A stretch of 64,000 nt of DNA, taken from positions 1-64,000 of the forward strand of contig DAOUME010000016.1 in NCBI GenBank assembly GCA_034411995.1. The letters are read 5' to 3'. The DNA comes from JAUVXJ01 sp034411995 (GTDB taxonomy: Bacteria > Chloroflexota > Anaerolineae > UBA7937 > B3-Chlor). Under the pieces are notes generated by a model, which saw only the letters and a list, made by a program, of their open reading frames with translations, did not search any database and was not told the DNA's origin. Positions 44,349-53,582 of this stretch are shown one piece after another (within the stretch, counting starts at the first letter, position 1; every line of letters begins with the position of its first letter). The position numbers were made by a program, and so were the translations under genes.

Positions 44349-45710
44349 TTGAAGAGACAGTACCTAGTTGCGCTTTGGCTGGTCCTATGCACAGTCTCGC
44401 TGCTGACGACCACGGTGTCCTCATCTGGGCCTAGCTCTGCTGCGCACCTGGCGGAGGCAGAGGGACAGGGGCCGGACCAGTCGGAGGGCAGCCGAGCGCC
44501 CACAACCGTTCTGTCTGGCCGCCTCCAGGCCTCGGGACCTATCATCATCGACCGCACCTGCACGGACCTGAGCCAGGTGCCAGACTACTGGATCGAGCAG
44601 GCGAAGACCCTGCTCCGCGTGTCCTACGGCCACACGTCGCATGGCAGCCAGCCCATCACCGGCATGACTGTGCTGGAGAGCAACACGCCCAGCGGTCTGT
44701 ACGACTTCAACACCAACGGTGCCGTCACCCCGGGGGTGCTGTCCGTCGCGGATACCACCCCGGAGGGCGACCTGGGCAACCCCGACCGCGCCACCTGGGC
44801 GGCGAGGACCCGAACCTACCTGGCTGGCGCGGGGAGCGACAGGAACGTCGTGGTCTGGTCGTGGTGCGGCCAGGTGAGCACCGCGACGGCAGCCGATATC
44901 GAGACCTATCTCAACCTCATGAACGGCCTGGAGCAGGATTACCCCAACGTCACCTTCGTCTACATGACAGGGCACCTCGATGGGACTGGAGTCGAAGGCA
45001 ACCTCAATCTACGCAACGAACAGATTCGCCAGTATTGTCGGGACAACGACAAGATCCTCTTCGATTTCGCCGACCTCGAGAGCTACGACCCAGACGGGGC
45101 CGAGTTTGTCAGCAAATACGCCAATGACTACTGCAACTACTCGTGCGGTTCGGGCATATGCAACTGGGCAGATGAATGGTGCGCAGGGCATTCCGGTGAC
45201 CCTCTATGCGCCGCGTGCTCGTGCGCCCATTCCCAGCCGCTGAACTGCAACCTTAAGGCCAGGGCCTTCTGGTGGATGATGGCCAGGATCGCCGGTCGGC
45301 CTGGGCCGGACACGGATGCACCCCAGAAGCACCCCTCGACCCTGGTGGCTTACCAGGGTGAGGTGGTGACCTATACCGTGGAGGTCCGGGGCCTGGAAGC
45401 TCCACCAGAGGCGACAGTCTTCTTGACGGACGTAGTGCCAGCGGAGTTGGAGTACGTCCCCGGCTCCCTCCAGGCCTCGACGGGCGTGGTCCACGACGCG
45501 TCCGCGCCCACGCTGTGCTGGTCGGGTCTGCTCGATCCTGCGCCGGTGGTCTTGGTCACGTACGCGGTCACGGTGACGGCCAGTGGCCCCGGCGCGGTTT
45601 TCAACACGGCAACCATGGACGCCCCGGGCTACGACACGGCCCAACACTCCTCAACGCTGCTGCTCAATCCTCTGGCCACCTACCTTCTCCTGGGGAGCCG
45701 GGACTGGTGA
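44349..45710 (+). CDS. Secreted SGNH-like protein with DUF11-type domain
   Basis: 453 residues from TTG at 44349, chosen because GGGAGG lies 6 bases upstream and the product then begins MKRQYLVALWLVLCTVS, a clear signal peptide; in-frame starts at 44286 and 44298 give longer N-termini. Residues 80-310 carry motifs LRVSYGHTSHGSQ, VWSWCGQVSTAT, VYMTGHLDGTGVEGN and a cysteine-rich NYSCGSGICNW region, resembling an SGNH/GDSL hydrolase-like fold, though the catalytic set is not certain. The C-terminal 120 residues are a DUF11-type beta repeat (VVPAELEYVPGSL). Likely exported, possibly anchored by its hydrophobic end (LATYLLLGSRDW). Confidence 0.7.
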   Translation: MKRQYLVALWLVLCTVSLLTTTVSSSGPSSAAHLAEAEGQGPDQSEGSRAPTTVLSGRLQASGPIIIDRTCTDLSQVPDYWIEQAKTLLRVSYGHTSHGSQPITGMTVLESNTPSGLYDFNTNGAVTPGVLSVADTTPEGDLGNPDRATWAARTRTYLAGAGSDRNVVVWSWCGQVSTATAADIETYLNLMNGLEQDYPNVTFVYMTGHLDGTGVEGNLNLRNEQIRQYCRDNDKILFDFADLESYDPDGAEFVSKYANDYCNYSCGSGICNWADEWCAGHSGDPLCAACSCAHSQPLNCNLKARAFWWMMARIAGRPGPDTDAPQKHPSTLVAYQGEVVTYTVEVRGLEAPPEATVFLTDVVPAELEYVPGSLQASTGVVHDASAPTLCWSGLLDPAPVVLVTYAVTVTASGPGAVFNTATMDAPGYDTAQHSSTLLLNPLATYLLLGSRDW

Positions 45711-45912
45711 TAGGCGCTGCCGAGCGAGGGACGTGAGCGATTGGCTTCCGCTGAACAGCGAGCACGCCGCGCTCAGCCCGGCAACCGTGCCGGCCACGAG
45801 CAGTTGACTGGCAGACCGGCTTTGGCGGCTCCAAGCACAGGGTAGAGTCTGCCCAAGCGGGCGGCCAACAACACTCACTATCCTCCGTATTCTGAGGTAG
45901 AATATAGTCGCG

Positions 45913-46428
45913 ATGGACCGCCAGATGAGAGGACGCACCTCAGAATCGTGGAATGATCGATCGATTCACGGCCAGCAGGGCGGTGTCGTGGCGCAGGGGT
46001 GCATTCCTCCGTCTCTGGTGTCATTCACCGCTTCCTGGCTGGTGAAGCTTGGCCTGGGCGACAAGAAGTGCCTGCTGAAGGAAGAGGAGGACGGAGGTCT
46101 ACCCCGCCCCTTCTCTGGGTCCATGCGGCTGTACAGGGACGACGGCACCTGCCTGGAACTGGACACCGTGGCCAAGCCTCTGGCCCGGGACGATCCCTAC
46201 GTCCGGGAGGTACGGGCAGGCAACTACGACCTCATCGTGATCTCCATCGCCCGATGGTGTCTGCAAGAGGGGGCAGATGGGTCATGCCCCAGATGTGCCC
46301 GTGACGATCACACCGTGTTGCAGCACACGGTTGTGCACGAGCTGGTTCACGTGGCCTTTCCCGAGTACTCCGCTCACAACGAGTGGACGGACAACAAAGT
46401 GCGAGAACTGCTGGAGCCGGCTTCTTAG
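45913..46428 (+). CDS. Small protein with HExxH metallopeptidase motif
   Basis: 171 residues; the ATG at 45913 lacks an evident ribosome-binding site and lies close to a -10-like TAGAAT (45896), so the start is uncertain. Near the C-terminus is VVHELVHVAFPEYSAHNEW, an HELVH zinc-binding motif followed by a His eleven residues after the first, as in some small zinc metallopeptidases; an E-W follows. CPRC (about residue 124) may be structural. The N-terminal half is not recognised. Not obviously secreted. Function unknown. Confidence 0.55.
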   Translation: MDRQMRGRTSESWNDRSIHGQQGGVVAQGCIPPSLVSFTASWLVKLGLGDKKCLLKEEEDGGLPRPFSGSMRLYRDDGTCLELDTVAKPLARDDPYVREVRAGNYDLIVISIARWCLQEGADGSCPRCARDDHTVLQHTVVHELVHVAFPEYSAHNEWTDNKVRELLEPAS

Positions 46429-46535
46429 CACAAGCCCATAGCGTGAAGCGCCGAGCGTTGGTACAATAGGGGGCGGGGTTGAACCCGCCCCTGCTGTTTT
46501 CTTCTTGGGCATCGAACGGAGGAACCGGGCCGCAG

Positions 46536-49148
46536 ATGACCACCCCCATGCGCCAGCAGTATCTGGAGATCAAGAGGCGGTATCGTGACGCCCTCGTCCT
46601 CTTCAGGCTGGGGGACTTCTACGAGGCCTTCGACGAGGACGCGAAGATCGTGTCCCAGGTCTGCGACATCGTGCTCACGTCCCGGCCCGTGACCAAGAAG
46701 CAGCGCGTACCCCTGGCTGGGGTTCCGCACCACGCCGTGGACACCTACGTGGCCAAGCTGATCAACGCCGGATACAAGGTAGCCATCGTCGACCAGGTAG
46801 GTAACGAGCCGGTCAAGGGGTTGATGGCTCGGGAGGTGACCCGGGTGGTCACCCCGGGCACCATCGTGGAACCCGGGCTTCTGGATGAGAAACGTAACAA
46901 CTACCTGACCTCGTTCATCGTCGACGACAAAGGGGCTGGCCTGGCATACGTTGACATAACCACGGGCGAATTCGCCACCACACAACTGGAGGGAGCGGAC
47001 GCGGCCCAGTCCGCCGTGCAGGAGCTGTCTCGACTTCAGCCCGCCGAATGTCTGGTGCCAGAGGATACGGTTGGTGAGCCGGGGGTGGGCGACTCGATGG
47101 CCTCATTGGTTACGCATTTGACGCCCTACGATGCCTGGAGATGGGAGGTGGGCAACGCCCGCCGTGCGCTGCTCGACCATTTCGAGGTGGCGACGCTCCA
47201 GGGCTATGGCTGTGATACGTTGCCTCTGGCCGTCAGCGCTGCGGGGGCTATCGTGCAGTACCTGGGGGAGACTCAGAAGGCGGCCCTCGACCATCTGGAC
47301 AGCCTGTTCACGTATTCGGTGTCTGAGTATATGACCCTGGACGCAGCCACGCGTCGGAATCTAGAGCTGACCCAGACCATTAGGGGGCGAACGGCCAAGG
47401 GCTCTCTTCTGGGCGTCCTGGATCTCACGGTGACGCCCATGGGCGGCCGCTTGCTACACCGCTGGCTGAATCAGCCCTTGTTGGACGTGGGGGCGCTGAA
47501 CCGCCGCCTGGACGCGGTGGAAGCGCTCTATGAGCGGACGCCCCTGCGGGCGGAGTTGACAGAACTCCTCAAGGGGCTGCGCGATCTGGAGAGGCTGGGG
47601 AATCGCGTGGTTCAAGGGGTAGTCGGCCCCCGGGAGTTGCTGGCTCTGGGTGAAAGCCTGCGGAGAGTGCCCCGCCTGATCCAGGCCCTGGAGACGCTCA
47701 GTGCGGAGGAAGCGGTGTGGGCAGAGCTGGCCGGACAGCTCGACCCGTGCGAAGAAGTGGCCGGACTCATCGAGTTGGCCATCGACGAGGGGGCCCCGGC
47801 CACGCTGGGCGTCGAAGGTGTCATCGCCGCGGGCTTCTCGTCGGAGCTGGACTCCATCACCCTCTCCGCCAGGGACGCCAGGGAGTGGGTCGCTGGACTT
47901 CAGGCCCGGGAACGGGAGCGCACGGGGATCAAGTCGCTTAAGGTGGGGTATAACAAGCTCTTCGGGTACTACCTGGAGGTCACCAAGCCGCACCTGGATG
48001 AGGTCCCGAGCGACTACATACGGAAGCAGACGCTGGTCAACAGCGAGAGGTTCATCACCCCCGAACTGAAGGAGTATGAGTCTCTGATCCTCAATGCCCA
48101 GGAGCGCACGGTCGAACTGGAGGCCGCGATCTATCGACAGGTGTGCCAGCAGGTCGCCGGGCAGTCGGGACGGATCCTGAGCACCGCCCGTGCGCTGGCG
48201 CAGGCGGACGTGTATCTGGCCCTGGCTGAGGTGGCGGTTCGCCACCGGTACGTACGTCCCGTCTTGAGCGAGGACCAAGAGATAGAGATCATCGCCGGTC
48301 GCCATCCCGTGGTGGAGCTGACTCAACGGGAGGAGCCTTTCGTGCCCAACGACCTCCGCCTGTCGCTCGAAGAGGGACAGATTCTGGTCCTGACCGGTCC
48401 GAACATGTCGGGCAAGTCCACGTACCTCCGCCAGGTAGCCCTCATCGTCTTGATGGCACAGATGGGCTCCTTCGTGCCCGCCGACCAGGCTCGGATCGCC
48501 GTGGTGGACCGTATCTTTACCCGCATTGGGGCCCAGGATGAGATCAGCGCGGGCCAGAGCACCTTCATGGTGGAGATGGTGGAAACAGCCAACATCCTCC
48601 ACCACGCCACCGACAGGAGCCTCTTGATCCTGGACGAGATAGGTCGAGGCACGAGCACGTACGACGGCATCTCCATCGCCTGGGCGGTGGTGGAGTACAT
48701 CCATAACCACCCCAGGCTGCGAGCGAAGACGCTTTTCGCCACGCATTATCACGAGTTGACAGAACTCGCCGAGATCCTGCCCAAGGTCCGCAACTACAAC
48801 GTGGCCGTGGCCGAGGAAGGGGACAAGGTGGTATTCCTGCGCAAGATCGTGCCCGGAGGCGCAGACCGGAGTTACGGCATCCATGTCGCCGGCCTGGCCG
48901 GCCTCCCCAAGGTGGTCATCAGGCGGGCCGAGGAGATACTGAGGGAACTGGAAAGGGGAGCTTCTCGCGTGCCTGGGAGGTTGGGCCGAGATGCCCGGCC
49001 GCAGCAATTGCCGCTCTTCCAGACGGTATCTCACCCGGTTCTGGAGCAGTTGAAGGATCTGGACTTGACGGCCATGACCCCACTGGAAGCCCTCAACACG
49101 CTGTACCAACTCCAGCAGGAGTTGCAGCGCGACGAGAATCAGTCCTGA
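46536..49148 (+). CDS. mutS: DNA mismatch repair protein MutS
   Basis: 870 residues from the ATG at 46536; an upstream in-frame TTG at 46479 is less likely. Recognises base mismatches. The N-terminal mismatch-binding domain contains LFRLGDFYEAF, the Phe-x-Glu motif (FYE) that inserts at mismatches. The ATPase core has Walker A LTGPNMSGKSTYLRQ (about 619), the ST motif, ILDEIGRGTSTYDG (Walker B and the switch), and a His motif TLFATHYHEL. The length is typical. No mutL lies in the window. Confidence 0.96.
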   Translation: MTTPMRQQYLEIKRRYRDALVLFRLGDFYEAFDEDAKIVSQVCDIVLTSRPVTKKQRVPLAGVPHHAVDTYVAKLINAGYKVAIVDQVGNEPVKGLMAREVTRVVTPGTIVEPGLLDEKRNNYLTSFIVDDKGAGLAYVDITTGEFATTQLEGADAAQSAVQELSRLQPAECLVPEDTVGEPGVGDSMASLVTHLTPYDAWRWEVGNARRALLDHFEVATLQGYGCDTLPLAVSAAGAIVQYLGETQKAALDHLDSLFTYSVSEYMTLDAATRRNLELTQTIRGRTAKGSLLGVLDLTVTPMGGRLLHRWLNQPLLDVGALNRRLDAVEALYERTPLRAELTELLKGLRDLERLGNRVVQGVVGPRELLALGESLRRVPRLIQALETLSAEEAVWAELAGQLDPCEEVAGLIELAIDEGAPATLGVEGVIAAGFSSELDSITLSARDAREWVAGLQARERERTGIKSLKVGYNKLFGYYLEVTKPHLDEVPSDYIRKQTLVNSERFITPELKEYESLILNAQERTVELEAAIYRQVCQQVAGQSGRILSTARALAQADVYLALAEVAVRHRYVRPVLSEDQEIEIIAGRHPVVELTQREEPFVPNDLRLSLEEGQILVLTGPNMSGKSTYLRQVALIVLMAQMGSFVPADQARIAVVDRIFTRIGAQDEISAGQSTFMVEMVETANILHHATDRSLLILDEIGRGTSTYDGISIAWAVVEYIHNHPRLRAKTLFATHYHELTELAEILPKVRNYNVAVAEEGDKVVFLRKIVPGGADRSYGIHVAGLAGLPKVVIRRAEEILRELERGASRVPGRLGRDARPQQLPLFQTVSHPVLEQLKDLDLTAMTPLEALNTLYQLQQELQRDENQS

Positions 49149-49175
49149 GCCCCCCGGACTTCCCCCAGCGAGCCA

Positions 49176-49205
49176 TTGCGGCGCCAGAGATTGCTATGCT
49201 ATAAT
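49176..49205 (+). promoter_or_regulatory. Promoter of the lipoprotein cluster
   Basis: TTGCGG (49176-49181), 18 bases, TATAAT (49200-49205) with ATGC before the -10. Confidence 0.6.
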
Positions 49206-49261
49206 GCGGCCAATTATCCGCTGGGTTCCAGCACGGGCGAAGAGGAGGACGAGGCGAGAGT

Positions 49262-50439
49262 ATGAAGATCAAGGGAGCAGGCGCAGTGGCACTCCTGTTG
49301 GTTGTCTCCTCGCTCCTGGCGGGCGGTCTGGCCTGCCAGATGGGGTCAGGGACACCTCCAACGGCGGAGATTACGTTCCCCCGCCGACGGGCCGGCAAGT
49401 ACAGGTGGGCACGGTGGTGCCCATCCATTCTGTGTCGCGTGATGACCGGGGGTTAACCCGCGTGGAACTGTGGAGTGGCGGGCAGGTGGTGGAGTCCACC
49501 ATGGCCTCGGGTACTACCTACGAGGGCGTTCAACAGTGGACGGCGGAGGAAGTTGGGGTCTTCACTATAGGGGTAAGGGCTGTGGACTCCGACGGGCAGT
49601 CCTCCCAGCCGGCGGTGGTGGCTATCGAGGTCGTGGCCAGCGCCTCAGAGATAAGCGAGCCGCTTCCGGAGGCGCCAGCCGGCCCCCTGGAGACGCCAGG
49701 GGGCGCAGCCCAACCCACAATCCAGTCAGAAGGACCACCCGCCGTGCCGGGTGCAGCCGTCGACCTGGAGCTCACCAACCTGACCCTCAGCAACGTCAAT
49801 CCCGCGCCCGGGGCAGAGATCGTGGTGGGCGTGACCATCTTCAATGCCGGCAGTGCGGCGGCGGAGAACTTTCGCTGGTCCTGGGACCCTGGCACCGGCC
49901 AGGAACCGATGCAGAGCGAGGCCCTGGGCCCGCTAGTGCCCGGGGACGACGTGATCTCGGAGATGAGCTTCACTTACCAGGAAGCGGGCCAGTACTCAGC
50001 CCGCGCCTGGGCGGATTCCCTGGACGCGTACGCTGAGCCCGACGAGACCAACAACTTCGCCTACGAGGATGTCAATGTGGGGGCGGCGGGTGCCGTTGAC
50101 CTGGCCATCACCAACCTTACGTTGAGCAACCTGAATCCGGAGCAGGGTGAAGAGATCGTGGTCGGCGTCACGATCATGAACGTGGGAGGATCCCCCGCTC
50201 AAGACTTCCGCTGGTCCTGGGATCCGGGAACGGGCGAGGGCCCTATCCAGAGTGAGGCCATGGCCAGCCTGGCGCCCGGCGATGACGTGGTGTCAGAGAT
50301 GACCTACACCTATCAGCTTTCCGGAGACTATGTGGGAGAGGCCAAGGCCGACTCCTTTGATGCCTATGCCGAGCCTAACGAGACTGATAACCTGGCCCAC
50401 GTAGACGTCAGCGTGAGGGTCAGACCCACGTCCGGTTGA
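49262..50439 (+). pseudogene. Frameshifted lipoprotein, Ig-like module plus CARDB repeats
   Basis: Lipoprotein signal MKIKGAGAVALLLVVSSL with lipobox GGLAC (Cys25) starts at 49262, but after GTPPTAEITFP the frame is lost. The continuation lies in another frame: PTGRQVQVGTVVPIHSVSRD, matching the paralogue directly downstream (TFPPTGRQVAVGDVVPIHSI). The break falls in a run of five C at 49378-49382; one extra C would restore a single frame of about 390 residues with two CARDB-type repeats (LTNLTLSNVNPAPGAEIVVGV and LTLSNLNPEQGEEIVVGV). It may be a real frameshift, a phase-variable tract or a sequencing/assembly error. Confidence 0.8.
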
Positions 50440-50518
50440 GGCCAGGGCAATGAGAGCTTGCACCCGGCGGACCAGCTTTGTGTCTGATATCCTGTCTTCG
50501 CGAAAGGAGCAAGAGGCG

Positions 50519-51949
50519 ATGAAGACAACTCACGATCGTGCGAGATGGGGGATCATGCTAATCTCCGCTCTGCTCTTTGCGAGCATGCTGGCCTGCCAAT
50601 CAGGTGCAGGCCAGGTCCCTACCGCCCAGGTCACCTTCCCACCGACCGGCCGCCAGGTGGCGGTGGGTGATGTGGTACCTATCCATTCGATATCTCAGGA
50701 CGACCGAGGGGTTGCCAGGGTCGAGCTGTGGGTCGCCGGGCAGTTGCTGGAGACGACCAGCGCCCCGGGCGATCAGAAGACCTTCGCTGCGGTTCAGAAT
50801 TGGATGCCTTCGCAGGCTGGGGTCTTCAATGTCGGCGTGAGGGCTTATGACTCGGATGGGCAGGTTTCAGAGCCGGCGCTGATTTCCATTGAGGTCCTGA
50901 CCACGGCGGCAGAGGTGACTCAGCCTCTGCCTGAACAGCCAGCGTCTCCTACGCAGGCTCCTCAAGCGGCGCCGCCGCCGTCAGGGCAGGGGCCCTCCGA
51001 GCAGCCGACGCCGACGCCGCTCACGGCCGTCGAGGCGTCGCCACCGGCGTTTGCTACTGTGGGCGGAGGGCCCGATCTGGAGTGTGCCAACTGGACGTAC
51101 CAGGGCTTCCCTGACCCTGTGATTGTGGGCCAGCCCGTCGTTTTCGAAGTGTGGCTCTGGAATTCCGGCAATCTCCAGGCCTTCAACTTCCGCTGGGGAG
51201 TGCAGCCCATTACCCCGGCGGCGGAGTTCATGGAAAGCCAGGAGACCATCAGCCTGAACGGGGGCCAGGAAGGGACCTTCTCCTGGCAAGGCGACCCCGT
51301 CGTGTACGATCAGCCAGGCCAGTATACGATGCTGATGATGGTCGATCTGCACGATGCGGTGGACGAGGTGAACGAGGACAACAATCAGTGCCAGGGTCAG
51401 ATAACGGTGGTGGAGCCGGCAGCGCCAACGGCCACGCTCGCGTCGTGGTCAGGCACGACCATCTTTGCGGACGCCGCGCGCTCTGGTCACCTATCAGGTG
51501 GCGGGGTCTTCGCTGACGCCGTCGTCGGAGATGATGGACAGAATGCACAGCTGAAGGGCTTCCTCACCTTTGACCTTTCCGGCATACCGGCGGGAGCGAC
51601 TATCAATGCCGCTACCTTGAACTTGGGGTCCTACCAAAGAGAAGGAAACCCCTTCAACAGTCTGGGCGCGCTGAGGGCCTTGCCTGGTAACTTCGGGGGT
51701 CTAGACTCTGGGGACTGGAATGCGACCGTCATCGGAACCGCGGGATACTACGAAGAACCGGCTGACCTGCAGGCCGATCAGGACGTCCTGACTTCCGTAA
51801 AGCGGGCTTTCGAACAGGGTTGGGGCTCCTATCAGTTGCGACTCGAGTTCTCCGACCCCACGGACAGTGACAATAACACGGACGTCTTCTGGTTCAATGT
51901 GGGGACAGGCGGTGTGAGGCTGTTGGTCACCTATACTACGGGGGGGTAG
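50519..51949 (+). CDS. Lipoprotein with Ig-like, CARDB-like and DNRLRE-like domains
   Basis: 476 residues from the ATG at 50519 (AAGGAGCAAGAGGCG upstream). Lipobox ASMLAC (Cys26). Residues 33-125 are the bacterial Ig-like module shared with the genes before and after it (TFPPTGRQVAVGDVVPIHSI, VRAYDSDGQVSEPA). A Pro/Gln/Thr-rich linker (about 135-180) precedes a CARDB-like domain (CANWTYQGFPDPVIVGQPVV). The last 170 residues resemble DNRLRE, a beta domain of filamentous surface proteins (FLTFDLSGIPAGATINAATL). Probably displayed on the outer surface. Function unknown. Confidence 0.8.
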   Translation: MKTTHDRARWGIMLISALLFASMLACQSGAGQVPTAQVTFPPTGRQVAVGDVVPIHSISQDDRGVARVELWVAGQLLETTSAPGDQKTFAAVQNWMPSQAGVFNVGVRAYDSDGQVSEPALISIEVLTTAAEVTQPLPEQPASPTQAPQAAPPPSGQGPSEQPTPTPLTAVEASPPAFATVGGGPDLECANWTYQGFPDPVIVGQPVVFEVWLWNSGNLQAFNFRWGVQPITPAAEFMESQETISLNGGQEGTFSWQGDPVVYDQPGQYTMLMMVDLHDAVDEVNEDNNQCQGQITVVEPAAPTATLASWSGTTIFADAARSGHLSGGGVFADAVVGDDGQNAQLKGFLTFDLSGIPAGATINAATLNLGSYQREGNPFNSLGALRALPGNFGGLDSGDWNATVIGTAGYYEEPADLQADQDVLTSVKRAFEQGWGSYQLRLEFSDPTDSDNNTDVFWFNVGTGGVRLLVTYTTGG

Positions 51950-52082
51950 GTAGCCAGGCCTCGCTGTCTACGCGGCACGGAAGGAAAGCGGGGCTCAGGG
52001 AGTCGTCGATTTCTGAGATCGTGGGGCCAGGCGGCGCACCCATTGTGGCGCTGAGCCATAGGTAGAAGGAGGGGGTGTCAGC

Positions 52083-53582
52083 ATGGAGATTCGCGGATAC
52101 AAGGGTCTGCTGCTCGTCGTCTGGGTTCTCGTGGCGGCGATGATCCTGGCCTGCGACCTGGGGGGTCTGTTTGGGGGTGGAGAGGCACCGAGTGTAGTCA
52201 TCGAGCGCCCGTCCAGCGGAGCCGAGGTCAAGATGGGAGAGACCATACCCATCGCCGCCACCGCTACCGGCCCGTCGGGTGTGACCAGGCTGGAACTGTG
52301 GGTGGATGACGCCCTTCTGGCCACTGAAACAAGCCCGGTTGCCGAGGGGCAGAGTCCGTTCTCCGCAATCCTGCGCTGGAGGGCCGAGACAAGGGGCAGC
52401 CACAGGCTGGTGGTCAAGGCCTACGACGCGAGCGGGGGCGTGGGCGAGTCGGCGCCCGCCACGCTGGTGGTGGTGGAAAGAGGCACGCCTCCTGAGGCCA
52501 CGCCGAGCGGCCCTCAACCGACGAGACAAGGGCCACCGCCCGCCTCGCCGGAGCCGCAGCCCACTCAGCCTGGGGCGCAACCGACTCAACCGGGGCCTCC
52601 GCCGGCCACGGCTACTCCGCCACCTCCACCGCCGACTCAGACATCGGCGCCGCCTGCGCCCACGAATACTGCGCCTTCAGGGCCTTGCCTCCCTTCGTCT
52701 GTCGCCACCATAAACGTAGGGGGACATCCCAAAGGTGTCGCCGTGTACGGGCACAGGGCGTATGTGGGTATTCACGACGCACCGGTGGTGGTGGTCATCA
52801 ACACGGATAACAACACCGTGGTGGACACATTGGATACCGGGGTGCCAGGTACCCAGCAGGCTAATGGCGTAGTCTACCACAGCACTTCTGGCCTGGTGTA
52901 CGTGGCCAACAAGACCGACGGCAGCGTGTCGGTGGTCGACCCCAGCGGTGCCGCCAGCCCGGTGATCATCGCCTCCAATGCCGAGCCCTTCGGACTCGCG
53001 GTGGCTGGTCAATACGTGTACGTGGCTAACTTCGGGGCCAATCGGGTGAGCAGAATCGACGTCAATACCAACACTGGGCAAAGCCTGATCGACACCTTCA
53101 ACAAGCCGGCCTTGCTAGGGGCGCTGGGCTCGGATGTCTTCGTCCCTACCAACGGGGCTGGACCCATCTACCGCGTTCCCCCCGCAGGCAGCCGGATCGA
53201 TATCGGCCAGAACAAGACCGGGTACTTCGCTGTCGCCGTCAACCCCACCAGCAAACGGGTGTTCGTCACCGACCGGGATGGTGGCAACCTCTTGAAGATA
53301 GACGGAAACACGAACTCGGTGGAGGGCACTCTGCATTTGCCCCACAGGCCCTATGCCGTCGCGGTCAACTCCTCGAAGGGACGGGTGTACGTCGTCGCGG
53401 CGGAAGCCGATCTGCTCTACATCGTCGACGGACCGACGCTGCAAGTCGTCGGTACGGTGCCCGTCGGTGGACAGGGTGCTGGAGAGGGCGGCCAGGGCAT
53501 CGCCGTGTGGGGCGACAGGATCTACGTGAGCAACTTCCAGGACGGAACGGTGACCGTCCTTGACGACGCAGCCTGCCCTTAG
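52083..53582 (+). CDS. Lipoprotein with Ig-like module and YVTN-type beta-propeller
   Basis: 499 residues, ATG at 52083 (GAAGGAGGGGGTGTC upstream). Lipobox AAMILAC (Cys24). The first domain (about 35-125) is related to the Ig-like module of the two preceding genes (GGVGESAPATLVV). A very Pro/Thr/Gln-rich linker spans about 140-205. The C-terminal 300 residues form a YVTN-type propeller with repeats such as GLVYVANKTDGSVSVVD, GQYVYVANFGANRVSRID and GRVYVVAAEADLLYIVD. Its stop overlaps that of the convergent sppA gene. Third member of a modular surface-lipoprotein set. Confidence 0.8.
   Translation: MEIRGYKGLLLVVWVLVAAMILACDLGGLFGGGEAPSVVIERPSSGAEVKMGETIPIAATATGPSGVTRLELWVDDALLATETSPVAEGQSPFSAILRWRAETRGSHRLVVKAYDASGGVGESAPATLVVVERGTPPEATPSGPQPTRQGPPPASPEPQPTQPGAQPTQPGPPPATATPPPPPPTQTSAPPAPTNTAPSGPCLPSSVATINVGGHPKGVAVYGHRAYVGIHDAPVVVVINTDNNTVVDTLDTGVPGTQQANGVVYHSTSGLVYVANKTDGSVSVVDPSGAASPVIIASNAEPFGLAVAGQYVYVANFGANRVSRIDVNTNTGQSLIDTFNKPALLGALGSDVFVPTNGAGPIYRVPPAGSRIDIGQNKTGYFAVAVNPTSKRVFVTDRDGGNLLKIDGNTNSVEGTLHLPHRPYAVAVNSSKGRVYVVAAEADLLYIVDGPTLQVVGTVPVGGQGAGEGGQGIAVWGDRIYVSNFQDGTVTVLDDAACP

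Noticed and set aside
47454..49109. A 551-codon minus-strand frame under mutS
   Set aside because: Shadow of mutS, with His/Gln-rich, unstructured translation.
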